DNA from: Pegoplata infirma
Taxonomy: Eukaryota; Arthropoda; Insecta; Diptera; Anthomyiidae
Assembly (NCBI GenBank): GCA_963921195.1
Contig: OY992540.1
Location: 134,032,694 to 134,096,693 of the forward strand
Length of the DNA stretch: 64,000 bases
Direction: 5' to 3'
A program made the translations under genes and the position numbers. Position 1 is the first letter of the stretch, and each line of letters starts with the position of its first letter. Positions 43,966 to 54,870 of the stretch are shown one piece after another. Below the pieces are notes generated by a model that ran no database searches, was not told the origin of the DNA, and saw only the letters and a list, made by a program, of their open reading frames with translations.

Positions 43966-45865
43966 TACCCTCCACTCTAGTGATAGAGGGTATATATAAG
44001 ATTGTCATTCCGTTTGTAACACATCGAAACATTGGTCTAGGACCCCATAAAGTATATATATTCATGATCCTCGATCGATTTTAAGTCGATCTAGCGATGT
44101 CCGTCCGTCCGTCTGTCTGTCTGTCCGTCCGTAGAAAACACGCTAGCTTTTGAAAGACTTCACAGAGGCTACTGAAGTTTGGCGTATATGTTGGCCATTT
44201 ACCTGGTCAGGTTGGTATTGCAATCCAGCCAAATCGGTCCAGTGGTTCAAAAGTTATGAGCAAAAGAGTAAATTTCGGCTTGGGTTTTTCGCGAACTTAC
44301 GAAATAAAAAACACGATAACTTTCGAAAGACAATAATGAGACTGCTGAAACGTGACATGTATCTTTGCCGTTCCTCAGGTCTGCTTGGTACTGAATTTCA
44401 GCTCAATCGGTCCAGTGGTTCAAAAGTTATAAGCAAAACCCCGAATTTCAGATTTTGTTCATCTTAAATGCCACGTGGCACAGTGGATCGAAAATCGAAA
44501 GTCCCGGTCAAAGGGTAAAACTAATCATCCAAACTCATTGAAATTTGTGTCCTATATGGGTTTTGGATCGCTGAATTCATGTGTGCTCTCAAAATTTTTA
44601 AATTTTTAATATTTTACGAGATATTTTGGTCCAAATTTTTTTATTTTTGGATTTTTTCAGTTTTTATATAATTTTTTATAGAAGATGTGTAATTTATTGT
44701 TATTTTTTTACGCTAATATGATAATAGGGAATTGTTTTAAAACATTGCATGCTTGGTTTGCAAAAAAATTGCGCGGAAAGCTTAATTCACAAAACGCGAC
44801 ATAACGCGAAAAATAGAAATGAAAAGTTATAAAGCTTTATATAAATTATAAATATCATCTGTCCTTATAATTTGACTAACACTATTTTCAAATTCGGCAA
44901 TTAATACACTGAAAAAAATCACTCTGAAATTTTAACCGTCAAATATTTCGGCGGGGTTCAAGAAAATGGGTATAAAACCGATATGGAAATTAAAGAGGAC
45001 GTAAACACCTTTAGTTTTCTGTGCATAATTTTTTTAAAGAACTTGGCAATTTTTTTTATTCTAACGTAAAATTTTTGTTTTTTTCAGTGTAGATTTTTTT
45101 TACATATTTGGACCGATTTTATTTTTTTTGTAGTTTAACTTTTGGATTTGAAGCTGAACTAAAGAAAAATTATAATGGTATGCCTTTAATGAACGCGAAT
45201 GTTGCAAAATTGCAAAAATAAAAAATCGCCATTTTTGATTTTTTTGAAATTTTTTTTTTTTTTGTTTTCGTCAAATTCGGAGTCAGAGCCCTCTAAAACA
45301 TATAAAAAGACTTTTTTCATTAATAAAAACAGCGAAAAAATAATGACCGGGTGTTTCTTTTACACGATCCACTGTGCGTGGTAAACAAGTTTTAAAAGCA
45401 TTGGTGGTAACTTAGCAGTGCTTTTCAAACGTGTTTAGTTTTAATGCAATGCTTTTTAAACTTGTTGGTTTTAAAAGCATTGGTAACTTAAAAATTATAG
45501 TCGAAAAAAATTTTACACTCAAAAAAAAAATTGCACACTCAAAAAAAAATTTTACACTCAAAAAAAATTTAGTTTTTCTTTACAAAAATGTCAATATTTT
45601 GTGTATTCAATATTTTTGTAGTCAATATTTTATGCCTTCACTGAAAAATATTTTTACAGTAAAAAAACATTACACTCAAAAAAAAAAATTTTATTTTTTT
45701 TTTTTTTAATGACAAAAAAAGAGTTTTTTACTTAAAATAAAATATTTCTAATCAAAATTGTTAATTTTTTCACGTTAAAAATGTACTATCGTTTAAAAAA
45801 GACATTGTGGATGGTATTCATAAATTCGGCAAAGTCGAATTTAACTTTTCTACTTGTTCTTAATT
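43966..45865 (+). mobile_element. Helentron/DINE-like repeat, CTCCACTCTAG family, with Transib-like insert
   Basis: It opens TACCCTCCACTCTAGTGATA and passes through CCATAAAGTATATATATTC and a GTCC/GTCT run at 44099-44132. The body has two TCGGTCCAGTGGTTCAAAAG blocks. After a 898-bp insert it resumes at 45382 with repeated AAAAGCATTGG blocks. The tail has ACACTCAAAAAAAA units and ends CGGCAAAGTCGAATTTAAC and TTTTCTACTTGTT. The open frame at 44150-44467 is repeat-derived: the same peptide recurs in the other copies. Confidence 0.72.
44479..45376. mobile_element. Transib-like MITE with CACAGTG ends
   Basis: Both ends read inward as CACAGTGGATCG. A second shared block, CCCGGTCA, follows 13 bases further in on both sides. 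The flanks carry a perfect 5-bp GC-rich duplication CGTGG (44474-44478, 45377-45381). The paralogous repeat at 18903-19840 shows the unoccupied site, CCACGTGGTCAAC on its own strand. Five-base duplications and CACNRTG-type ends are hallmarks of Transib, the relative of RAG1. No transposase is present. Confidence 0.8.
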
Positions 45866-46048
45866 ATAATTGTTTTTTAAAGTTAAACTACCCTTTTTAT
45901 CTCTTTTAAAGACCCTCCAGAGTATTTCAAATCCCTGTGATCTAAAGATTATTTAAAAAGCAATAACAATATTCATTTTATAACAAAAAAAAATATTAAA
46001 TTGTTATTTTTTTTCACAACACGTGCCTTCTTGTTGTTTTTTTTTTAG

Positions 46049-46973
46049 TTCGTCTTACAACAAATCAGCCAACTTTAAAAACGCCATTACAATCTTTTTC
46101 AACATCTACAACATCATCATCATCGCCATCAAGTTTTACAACACAAAATCAGCAAAGTGTAAAACCAGAAATGCAAAATCCCACAATCCTCCAATACACA
46201 GGAGATTTCTTTGTTGAATCAGTTTCACGGTTAAATTCAAAAGAACGTGGTAGTTTTGTAAGTAGTCAGAGTAGTGGCGGAGATGACGGAGATGGTGCCA
46301 GTAGAAGTGGCAGTAGTAGTGAAACATCCTTAGGCAACAAGTTGCCAATTTCATGGTTCGCCGAATTTCAGCATACGGAGAATTGGCAGAAAATGAAAAA
46401 CAGTGGCAGCAGCCACAGTCAACAGGATATAGGAACAAAAACTGATGCGTTAAATAAAAATGTATATAATTCAAAATCAATATCGGAAAATATTCCAAGA
46501 GAAGATGATTATGGTGTCGATGATGAGGAGGAAGATGCTGATGAAGAAACAGTGTCACTGGAAGATGTAGAAAATATAAATGTTGACAATAAACCATCAA
46601 ATGGTTTTTATTCAAGAACAAAAACTAACTTTAAGCTTAATAAAAAACGAGAACAGCAGGATACTAATAACAGCAAAAACAACAACAAGTGGCATTCTGA
46701 GGATAGTTTTCCATCATCATCGTCTAGTTATAGAAAAAATCCATCGTCATCATCTTCAGCAACAGAATCTTTAACAAAATCATCGAAAAAGCGTAGAAAA
46801 TCATTAGGAATGGAAGAGAACGACAACGATGACTACAACAACTGTTCTTCGGATAATAAATGGCAAGGCACAACTAAAAGTAATACAAATGCTGCTGGCG
46901 GCATTAGTACGGAATCCATGGGCTTATGGTTGGTAAATGAGCTTTGTGAACAGGACGATATCATTGAGTTTAG
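46049..46973 (+). CDS. Large internal exon of a secreted, low-complexity precursor protein
   Basis: A pyrimidine-rich TTTTTTTTTTAG acceptor ends at 46048 and GTAAGT follows 46973. The frame is open for 307 codons with two bases at each end, so the ATG at 46171 is internal and not needed as a start. The product (about residues 18-324 with the putative signal exon) begins RLTTNQPTLKTPLQSF and is rich in Ser, Asn, Thr and Asp. Features are Ser runs near residues 35 and 245, an acidic DDEEEDADEE stretch near residue 175, a basic SKKRRK cluster near residue 262 that could be a proprotein-convertase or nuclear-type signal, and a more ordered end, MGLWLVNELCEQDDIIEF. It joins the exon at 55046 in phase (AG+A, Arg). 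Together with the next exon it resembles a TGF-beta-family prodomain, but I do not recognise the gene. The minus-strand frame over the same bases is a shadow. Confidence 0.8.
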
Positions 46974-48041
46974 GTAAGTAGCAAATTTGTTATTAATGCC
47001 AGCAGACTACAACAATATTTCTATATAAAGTTAACTTTGTTTAACAAAGTATAAGTTTCAATTTGTATGCAATTAGTTTTTTTGAATTAAATAGTTTCTA
47101 TGCATAGCCAGTCCTTTAGGTATAATAATTCTTGGAAAGTTTTGTGTCAGAATTATTATTATAAGTAACTTATTGATTATGTTTTAAAAAAACTTATTTG
47201 AAAATGGCTTAATTACACAGTGACACAAAATTAAACTTTCCGAATTGGAATGGGATGAAAGCAATAGCAAATGAAAGTTGACATTTTTCATAACAAAATA
47301 TTCAAGGTTTTTTTTAGTTTAGTGCTAGATTTTTTTTAAAAACATTTGAAGATGGTGATTTTAAAGCATTTAAAGTTTTTGTATACTAAATATGTCCTAC
47401 TTTAGGGGCATGTCCTACTCGAAACTACGTTAGCTATAACCGGTATGAATTTCGATGCAATCGGTACAGTTCTTAATTTCTAAATGGCAAAACAACAAGT
47501 AGAAAAGTTAAATTCGACTTGGCCGAATCTATGTATTCATAGAGGTGTCCTTAAAAACGAAAATCACCTTTTTATACCTGGTAGGATCCTATATTGCTCT
47601 TTAGTATCTTAAAAATGAGTGAGCCAAAATTTCGGCTAAAAATAACTCGTGCCGAAAATGGATTGACGTTTTGGGACATTCTTATATGAAAAAAAACCTT
47701 TTTTTTCTAGTTTTTTGGAAAAATATTGGCAGTTGATATATTTTGTTAAACTTTTTGTTAAATAATATGAAAATGCATATATGCCCCAGACCATTGTATG
47801 GTTTTCAAAGCCAGAATTTCAAAATTTTTAGGCAAAAAAAATAATAAAAATTTAATTTTACTTTATGATCAAATTGAAAACATGTTTAAGATTAAAAATA
47901 GCAGATATGGTAGTCAAATTTTAACAGAAATTATGTTTTACACATCGTATCGTACAATACAGAAAATTTTTCCATATTTTCCATATTTGCTAAATTATTA
48001 TAGAAAAACACATTTTCTTTGGAATCCGCGGAAATTATATC
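46974..48041. other. Intron sequence with repeat fragments
   Basis: The 5' end is a consensus GTAAGT donor. The first 400 bases look single-copy. At 47400-47480 GTCCTACTCGAAACTACG and AGCTATAACCGGTATGAAT resemble sequence at 53255-53280. At 47497-47560 AACAAGTAGAAAAGTTAAATTCG is the inverted tail of the CTCCACTCTAG-family repeat. The frame at 47798-48139 runs into AT-rich repeats and has no domain, so I leave it out as a gene. Confidence 0.5.
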
Positions 48042-48770
48042 ACTACCAGAGCTTCGAAGGATTTCATTCCTTAATTCGATTTTGCATTTCGAATGAAAAA
48101 TTAGTGATTGCATTCCCCAATCACATTTTAGCGAATTGAATGAATTCGCTTTAGATTCATTCGATTTATAAATAGCGAATGCATTCGATTTATTTTTCAT
48201 TCGACTTTCAAAAATCTAATGCATTCGATTTTTTTTTTTCATTCGACTTTTAAAAATCGAATGCATTCACTTGCGAATGCAATCGATTTTCTTTTCATTC
48301 AATTTGAAAAATCGAATGGCTTATTCATTCATTGCATAAAAAACTTAAAAAACTAACAAAGATAGAGCAAAACGCAGCCAATTTTTTGTCCATAGTATCG
48401 CCAACACTCTTCACACTTTTTGTCGAGTAGGCAGTTGATATGTGCACTTTTTAAATTTTCGGGAACAAAAATTTCTTTGGATTTAAAATTAGGGTCCATT
48501 AGGGCCATCGTATGTAAAGAGAGTTGGCGATACTATGGACCAAAATTTGGCTCCGTTTTGGTCTATCTATTTAAAAGATCGATTGCATTCGCAGTGGAAT
48601 GATAAAAAATTAACTAAATCGAATGAACAAGAAATCGAATGCATTAATTTTTTTCCATTCAATCGAATGAATTCCAAGGACTGCATTCATTGTTGATTTA
48701 TGAAATCGAATGCATTAACTGACTATGAAAATTGAATTGATTTTTTTGAGAATTCATTCGAACAGTGTAA
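48042..48770. mobile_element. ATTCATTCGATTT-rich hAT-like repeat with a small nested MITE
   Basis: It starts CAGAGCTTCGAAGGATTTC, the same opening as the hAT element at 58243, and is dominated by GAATGCATTCGATTT and its inverse. The far end is near GAATTCATTCGAACAGTG at about 48767. A nested unit at 48361-48566 has ends GATAGAGCAAAACGCAGCC and CCATAGTATCGCCAAC, matched inverted by GTTGGCGATACTATGG and GGCTCCGTTTTGGTCTATC, about 45 bases of inverted repeat. No clear target duplication remains for either. Confidence 0.55.
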
Positions 48771-49113
48771 TTTTTTTGAAATAACTCGAAAACAGGATCA
48801 GCTAGGATTTTCGAGTTATCCGATTTGGTCACCATTTTAATACAACCTATACTTGCTTGAAAAGGGGTGTGGGGGTCTGTCATACATTTTACTCCTCTTG
48901 GGGAAACCATGTGAGCGCTATGAGCTTTAAAGTAAGAGTGTTAAATTCGGCTGTGCCGAATCTTTTATATCCTCCAATACGTATAAAAAAATGTGAGGGC
49001 GTTTTTTTTTTGGAGGGGGTCGTCGTAGTCTGTGGAAGGTACCATTCCCCTCGCGATAAATGTTAACTATTTCATTTATTATGCTTTTTGCACTATAATC
49101 ATAAGCGTAGCTA

Positions 49114-49606
49114 CACTCCAAAAAAAAACTGTAAAGTTAGCAAAAAAAAGCTTGTAAGCCTACAAGAAAATTTGCTGATTTTGAACCCACAATTTTTTTG
49201 GTAAAGTTAGCAAAATTGAGGACCCCATTGGGTTCGGACCTGATAGGTCCAGACCACGATGGGCCTAGACCTAGTTGGGTTCCTTAAAAATCGTCATAGT
49301 TTTTGATCCAAAATTTGTGTCCGTTTCGCTCTACCATGCTTAGTTTTTGAGATACGTGATTTTAGGGGACCACCGGGGTTTTGAGAATTACAAAACTCGA
49401 TAACTTCAAAAATATTTCTCGGAGAGCTTTTAATATTGTTCTACGTGTTGAGAGCTACAAAAATTCTTAAAATTGCTAATGCGCTAAATGAAGTTTACAA
49501 ATATTTTTGCTAACATGCTAATCTCAACTAAAAATTTGCTAAAAGTTAGCTAACCAGCATTAGCAAAAAAAAAATTAGTAAATCTACTAATGAATTATTT
49601 TTAGTG
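49114..49606. mobile_element. TA-type MITE with CACTCCAAAAA end, AAGTTAGCAAA repeats
   Basis: It starts CACTCCAAAAAAAAACTG and ends AATTATTTTTAGTG, flanked by TA (49112-49113, 49607-49608). The body has AAAAATTTGCTAACTTT-like repeats. The middle (GATAGGTCCAGACCACGATG, GTTCGGACCTG) is less simple. It is inserted only 14 bases inside the left end of the hAT element at 49100. Confidence 0.78.
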
Positions 49607-49634
49607 TAGACCATTATTCTGGGGGGGGCAGAAG

Positions 49635-49658
49635 CCCCCCCCCCCCCCCCCCCCCCCC
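49635..49658. repeat. Homopolymer of 24 C
   Basis: A run of 24 C follows GGGGGGGGCAGAAG in the subterminal region of the hAT element. It is the longest G/C run in an otherwise very AT-rich window. Its length should be treated as uncertain because such runs are error-prone in sequencing and assembly. Confidence 0.85.
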
Positions 49659-49816
49659 TTCCAAAAAAAAAATTATGTAAAAAAAAATTATTAAAACAAA
49701 ACTAGAAAAACATAATACAAAATATCACAAAAAAGTATTTTAAAAAACTAAAGTTAACTATTTTCAAGTTAAAAATATATAAACGATAACACTGTACAAC
49801 AATTTCAAACTTTTCC

Positions 49817-50330
49817 AAAATTACGGGGTTCCGACGATTGATTCTGGTAGAGGAGACAAACAAAAGATACACGTGTTGCTGTGTTTTGCAGGATCACATC
49901 GGAATTTTATTTTAGAGACGGTAAAAGTTTCCCAGCTTTGGCCTGTTCTTGCAACATATCAGTATATAAAAATATGTTTTCTTTACATCTGAGGTGTATG
50001 GTATGTTCAGCAAATTTGTAGAAAATATTATGGCAAATATTTCTGTAGAACATATTAACCCTCTACCTCCCTCTTAGAACTATATTTTTTGGCTCTATTC
50101 TAACAAATCGTAAAAAACACCCCGAAAAAGGGGGAGGGCTGGGATAAAATGTTCTACAAAAATGTTGCCCATAAAATTTTACTATACCGATATGCTGCAA
50201 GAACTGGTCAAAGCTGGAAAACTTTAACCGTAACTAAAATAAAATTTCGATGTGTTCTTGCAAAACGCCGACACAAGTATATATTTTTGGTCTCCTCTAC
50301 CATAATAAATCGTCGGAATCCCGTAATTTT
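49817..50330. mobile_element. Foldback with AAATTACGGGRTTCCGACGA ends
   Basis: The left block (AATTACGGGGTTCCGACGAT, GGTAGAGGAGAC) is matched inverted at the right (GTCTCCTCTACC, ATCGTCGGAATCCCGTAATT). Pairs continue inward: TTTCCCAGCTTTGGCC with CAAAGCTGGAAAACTTT, and CTGTAGAACATAT with ATGTTCTACAAAAA. The arms are about 250 bases. It has no coding sequence. Its position inside the hAT element may mean it is part of that element's original body. Confidence 0.65.
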
Positions 50331-50464
50331 TTTAGTGATGTACTGTTAGTATATTAAAATCCATTTACAATAGTAAGAGTTATTAAAACGTTATATTTCT
50401 ATTTTTTTTTACAAAATATGTTTCATACTTCTTCTGACGTTATTTTTTATATAATTGTTTCATT

Positions 50465-50689
50465 TTTATACCCTCCACTCTAGTGATAGAGGGTATATAT
50501 AAGTTTGTCATTCCGTTTGTAACACCTCGAAATATTGGTCTAGGACCCCATAAAGTATATATATTTATAATCGTCGATCGATTTTAAGACGATCTAGCGA
50601 TGTCCGTCCGTCCGTCCGTCCGTCCGTCCGTCCGTCCGTCCGTCCGTCCGTCCGTCCGTCCGTCCGTCCGTCCGTCCGTCCGTCTGTCC

Positions 50690-50731
<42 letters not shown>

Positions 50732-51668
50732 TGAAAACACGCTAACTTTTGAAAGACTTTACGGATGCTCCTGAAGTTTGGCATATATGTTGGACATTTA
50801 CCTGGTCTGGTTGGTATTGCAATCCAGCGAAATCGGTCCAGTGGTTCAAAAGTTATAAGCAAATGAGTGAATTTCGGCAAGGGGTTTTCTGGAATTTACG
50901 AGATAAAACACACGGTAACTTTCGAACGGCAATTCTGAGGGTGCTGAAGTGTGGCATATATATTTTCCGTTCCTCTGGTCCGGTTCGTTTTAAATTTCAG
51001 CCAAATCGGTCCGGCGGTTCAAAAGTTATTAGCAAAACCGTAAATTTCAGATTAGTTCACCTTAAATTCACGTGTTGAAAACCCGTTAAACATGTTTTAA
51101 AAACATTTGTAAGTCAGAAAAATATTTTAAAAGGTATTTTTGTCACACAAAAATATTTTTACACTAAACCAAAAAAAAAATACACTTAAAAAAAAGTTTA
51201 CACTCAAAAAAATTTTACACTCAAAAAAAAATTGGTAAATTATTTTTTTTTTTTTTTGTTCAAAAATTAACAAAAAAAGTTTTTTTACACTAAAACAAAA
51301 AAAAAATACACTCAAAAAAAATTTTACACTCAAAAAAAAAATTGTAATTTTTTTTTCAAAAATTAATAAAAAAAAGTTTTTTTTTACAGAAAATAAAATA
51401 TTTCCAACCAAAAAAAAAGTTTACACTCAAAAAAAATTTTACACTCAAAAAAAAAATTGGTAAATTATTTTTTTTTTTTAAATTAACAAAAAAAAAATTT
51501 TTTACACTAAAACAAAAAAAAAAATACACTCAAAAAAAAACAGAAAATAAAATATTCTAACCAAAAATGTTATTTTTTTCACGTTAGAAAATTTACTATC
51601 ACTTAAAAAGGGCATTGTGGAGGGTATTCATAGATTCGGCCAAGTCGAATTTAACTTTTCTACTTGTT
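50465..51668 (+). mobile_element. Helentron/DINE-like repeat, CTCCACTCTAG family, long copy
   Basis: A complete-looking copy: head TACCCTCCACTCTAGTGATA, ATATTGGTCTAGGACCCC, ATCGATTTTAAGACG, then a very long GTCC/GTCT tract. The body follows (AAAGACTTTACGGATGCTCC, two CGGTCCAGTGGTTC-like blocks, CACGTGTTGAAAACCCG). The tail is of ACACTCAAAAAAAA units, with the end ATTCGGCCAAGTCG and CTTTTCTACTTGTT. The open frames here on both strands recur in other copies as repeat translation. Confidence 0.75.
50602..50731 (+). repeat. (GTCC)n/(GTCT)n microsatellite
   Basis: About 130 bases of tetranucleotide repeat: mostly GTCC followed by GTCT. The equivalent tract is 34 bases at 44099-44132, about 45 bases at 57170-57214 and 27 bases at 19676-19702. 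The tract is thus expanded in this copy. The frame reading RTDGRTDG over it is not a protein. Confidence 0.95.
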
Positions 51669-51744
51669 AATATTTAAAACTTCTAAATTTGAAAATCATT
51701 CCGGAAACATTGAACTTTGTAACCATGTTATTATTCTATGCATA

Positions 51745-52423
51745 CCCAGGCAGAAACTGCCAACCGTTCCAAAGAAAAAGTCTTGGCAAAGCACTTTATT
51801 TTTTGTGTAGAAGGCAGTATGAATTCGAAAAAGTGCTTTGAAAGCGGTTTGCCAGTGTTTTTCTATTTAAATCCGTTCAAAGTATACGTTTTTTATTAAA
51901 ATTTATTAATTTTCGTAACAATTGGAATATTTTGTATTTCCCTGCAGGATAAGTGGCCGGTCCTTGATAGTTCTCGTGATGTGCCACTTAGACACAATGA
52001 CCTACATATTACAAACTTGACACCTTTTATATAAAAACACCTGTTTTTTCGTGAGGAAGTGTCTTAAACTTCGGATACATCACATGGGAAATATCACTGG
52101 GCCTATCCCTTTGGAACACTACCCGATTCGGTTCAATACACCACTTTTTTCGGGACTTTTCCAAAAATTTTCCTAGAAGCATTTTTAATAAATTTTTTAT
52201 TTCAAAACGCAAAGAAAACTGCAAACAATTTTTTTCCGGGACTTTGAAAATAAAAGTTTGTCCAAAATTTTTCAAAGCGCTTTAAAATTGCAACAGCATA
52301 CCGTTTACCGTGGTTATCATTTTGGACGCTGTGGGAGTACCAAACTGTGATGCTTTCCCAGCACACAAGCGACCATAAAAGGTACTTTGCCAGCGCTTTC
52401 CCGTTCGTATTTTTCTGTCTGGG
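51745..52423. mobile_element. TA-type MITE, CCCAGGCAGAAA family, copy 2
   Basis: The ends CCCAGGCAGAAA and TTTCTGTCTGGG are flanked by TA (51743-51744, 52424-52425). It is collinear with 32657-33440 but shorter (679 against 784), and has an extra TTTTTCGTGAGGAAGTG segment near 52046. The right end has one base change in the inverted repeat. Confidence 0.9.
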
Positions 52424-53239
52424 TAGCTAAGAAACTTCTTTCACAACTAGCAGAACTATTAGGAAGGCTTATTGCTACTTGTAAAAGTTTGGATAAATAT
52501 TCCTGTCAAATTTGGATTTAAGCATATCAAAGTTTAATTAATTAAAAAAAAAGGAAAATTGTCTGGGGTGGGCTAAGTGGAAAAATGTCTGGGTGGGCTA
52601 AACCGAGTCTGGGGTGGGCTTTGCTTCCCAGACTATAATTATACAATATCATTATTTTAATAATTTTTGTTTATCCACGCCCACAAAAGGTGGCGAACTA
52701 AATCAAGTGACATTTTCTTATCCCCTGGATCGAACTTCAGGACTATGAACTTCTTCTGCAATAAAAATGTTTCATTTCAATTTATAAAAAAAAACTGTTA
52801 AAAATTGCGTTTTTTTAAAGGTTGATTTAGTTCCTTAAGGGGAACTTTTTTCCCCCTGATCCGATTTTGCCCATATCCGAATTTAACCAGCCCAAGACCA
52901 TAAGACATATTCGTGCCAAATTTCAGGAGTCTAGCTTTTTACTTTGGACTGTATCTTGTCTCCCACAGACTGACGGACGGATAAACGGACATCGCTAGAA
53001 TGTCTTAGAATCGATCACTGATCAATAATATGTATATTTTATTTCGTTAAATTTTATCATTTTATAAGGCACCATTGGAACTGTAGGAGATGATTTAATG
53101 AAAAAAGTTCATTAAAAATAAAAAAAGTGTGGATCGCCTTGAGGGTTGAAGATACAGGGTAGAAAATTTAAAAAAAAAAATTTGGTTTTGGCCCTGGGTG
53201 GTGCATCTATACGATATGTGGGGTCCACCGTCTAAACTT

Positions 53240-54870
53240 AAGCTCAAAATTATGTTAGCTTTAACCGGTATAAAATTTACTGCAGTACTGAATAAATTAT
53301 AAAAAATTTTTAGAAGGATACTTTTAGTCCTCTACAAGCGGTTATAGTTCGCTGTTTAAAAAAAAAAATTAAATATTTTAAAAAATTTGTAAAATAAAGC
53401 TTATTAAGAAACAAGTTCCCTAAAAAATTTTAGCTGATCGATTTTGGTCCATGGAAGCATTTCAAAAGCCAGAAAAGTTAGATTTTTTACATAATAAAAA
53501 AAATACATTTTATTTCAAAATGGCAAATGATTTAAGTGCAAAAAATTAGCAATTTGCAAAAAAAAAAAAAAAAATGGGTATCAAAAATTTTCGTATTGAG
53601 AAAATAAAATTAAAAAAATACGTAAGCGGATCAGTATGGTCCATTGATGCATTTTAATCTGTTAAGTATAAAATTCTAAATGCCCATTTTGAATTTTTTT
53701 TTTGCAAATTGCTAATTTTTTGCACTTCGCGGATGCGATAAATACACTCCATTTTTTATGTTTGCTGTACTTAATTCGGCCTTATGTACAATTTGTATGC
53801 TATTTTAAAACAAAATAAATTGTTTATATATAAAAACAAGTAAGAAAGTTATAGTCAGTCAAAACCATATGATACCCTAGACCGATGATTTCCAGAAAGT
53901 GGGTCCCAAGTCGAAACATGGACCAATTGGATCTGTCTTTTGTTAGATCTTTATTTAGTGTAGAAAACACACACAGATAAAATTTTAGTGGAAATGGTTT
54001 ATTTTTTTGCCAATAGACCGATTTAACTGAATATCGGTCGAAATTTTTTTGTGGGGGCCTAAGTCCAAAAATGGTCCAATTATATTCCGATTTGATTAGG
54101 TTACTAAAGTATACGTTTAACAACAAAAAATATAATTTTATCATATATTTAAATTTTTATGAATTTTGAGCAAATTATATGAATATCGGGAGGGTGGTTT
54201 GTATGGGGAGTACTAGAAGGACTGACCCGATTTCTTTGAAATTTGAAATGATGATTCGTGCATACAAAATTGGATTATCTGTTAAATTTTAAAGCGATAT
54301 CTATTATAATTTCAATAGGCTTCGTCCTTGGACCAAAAGATGCTTAAGTTTCAAATATCAAGTCAATTGATTGAAAATTGCGACCTGTATCGTGCTTAAA
54401 CCGATAAATGGACAGACCAACGGACGTACAGACGGACGGGCGGACGGACATAGCTAAATCGACTCAAAAAGTAATTCTGAGTCGATCGGTATACTTGAAG
54501 GTAGGTCTAGGACCATTATTATGGGTAGTTACAAACATCAGCACAAACTCATTATACCCTGTACCACAGAGTGGTGTAGGGTATACAAATCTAACTTCTG
54601 GCTTTTAAAATGCATCCTTAGATCAAAATTGACCAGGTATTTTTTTTTTTGGAATTTAATTCTTAATAAGCTTTATTTTACAACATTTTTAATTTTTTTC
54701 TTTTTCTAAAATTTTTTTTTTTTTTTCTAAAAAAAATATTTTTTTTCAAAAACCGCGAACTGTAACCGCTTCTAGAGGTCTAAAAGTTCACTCCTAAAAT
54801 TTTTTATAATTTTTTCCGTTATCAGCTCGAAAGATACTCGAGATGCACAAATATGCAAATCATCATCCCA
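53240..54870. mobile_element. Foldback element split by a Helentron-like copy
   Basis: The left arm (TCCTCTACAAGCGGTTATAG and TTCGCTG near 53330; TCCATGGAAGCATTTCAAAAG near 53450) is matched inverted at 54590-54800 (CTTCTGGCTTTTAAAATGCAT, CGCGAACTGTAACCGCTTC, TAGAGGTCTAAAAGT). A copy of the GTCAAGACCG family sits between the arms. The first part also holds a second mini-palindrome (GCAAAAAATTAGCAATTTGC near 53540 and its inverse near 53705). No gene is present. Confidence 0.55.
53836..54590 (+). mobile_element. Helentron/DINE-like repeat, GTCAAGACCG family, copy 3
   Basis: It opens AAGAAAGTTATAGTCAGTC, AAACCATATGATACCCTAGAC, and passes GAATATCGGTCGAAATTTTT and TTTGATTAGGTTACTAAAGT. A GACGGACGGGCGGACGGACAT run lies near 54425. 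It closes AACATCAGCACAAACTC and GGTGTAGGGTATA. It is collinear with 11228-11971 and 21533-22836. Confidence 0.68.

Larger units (their letters stand above)
49100..52631. mobile_element. hAT-type element enlarged by nested insertions
   Basis: It starts CATAAGCGTAGC and ends GGGCTTTGCTTCCCAG. A perfect 8-bp duplication ACTATAAT flanks it (49092-49099 and 52632-52639). A subterminal block is partly inverted: ATTCTGGGGGGGGCAGAAGCC at the left against CTGGGAAGCAAAGCCCACCC at the right. Three GTCTGGGGTGGGCT-like units lie near the right end (52562-52631). Inside are a TA-type MITE, a foldback, a Helentron-like copy and another TA-type MITE. No transposase is visible. Confidence 0.75.
48933..53040 (+). 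mobile_element. Helentron/DINE-like repeat, TTCGGCTGTGCCGAA family, copy 2, split
   Basis: The head at 48933-49099 (GAGTGTTAAATTCGGCTGTG, TCGCGATAAATGTTAACTA) and the remainder at 52640-53040 (CCACGCCCACAAAAGGTGG, GATCCGATTTTGCCC, GACGGACGGATAAACGGACAT) are collinear with 26038-26672. They are separated by 3.5 kb of hAT element. The tail after AATCGATCACTGATCAATAA is lost. Confidence 0.65.

Noticed and set aside
44150..44467. 105-codon frame starting MKDFTEATEVW, with relatives at 19386 and 50749
   Set aside because: The similar peptide in three copies reflects homologous Helentron-like repeat DNA, not a conserved gene; the reading frames break at different places and no domain is recognisable.
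46136..46621. 161-codon minus-strand open frame opposite the large exon
   Set aside because: It is the antisense shadow of the Ser/Asn-rich exon; its His/Leu/Tyr-rich composition is what the reverse of CAT/AAC-type codons gives.
47798..48139. 113-codon open frame MVFKARISKFLGKK
   Set aside because: It runs from intron sequence into the ATTCATTCGATTT repeat and has no domain or splice support.
50584..50880. Frame with repeated TDRQ / TDGR residues
   Set aside because: It is translation of the (GTCY)n microsatellite and repeat body, and recurs at other copies.
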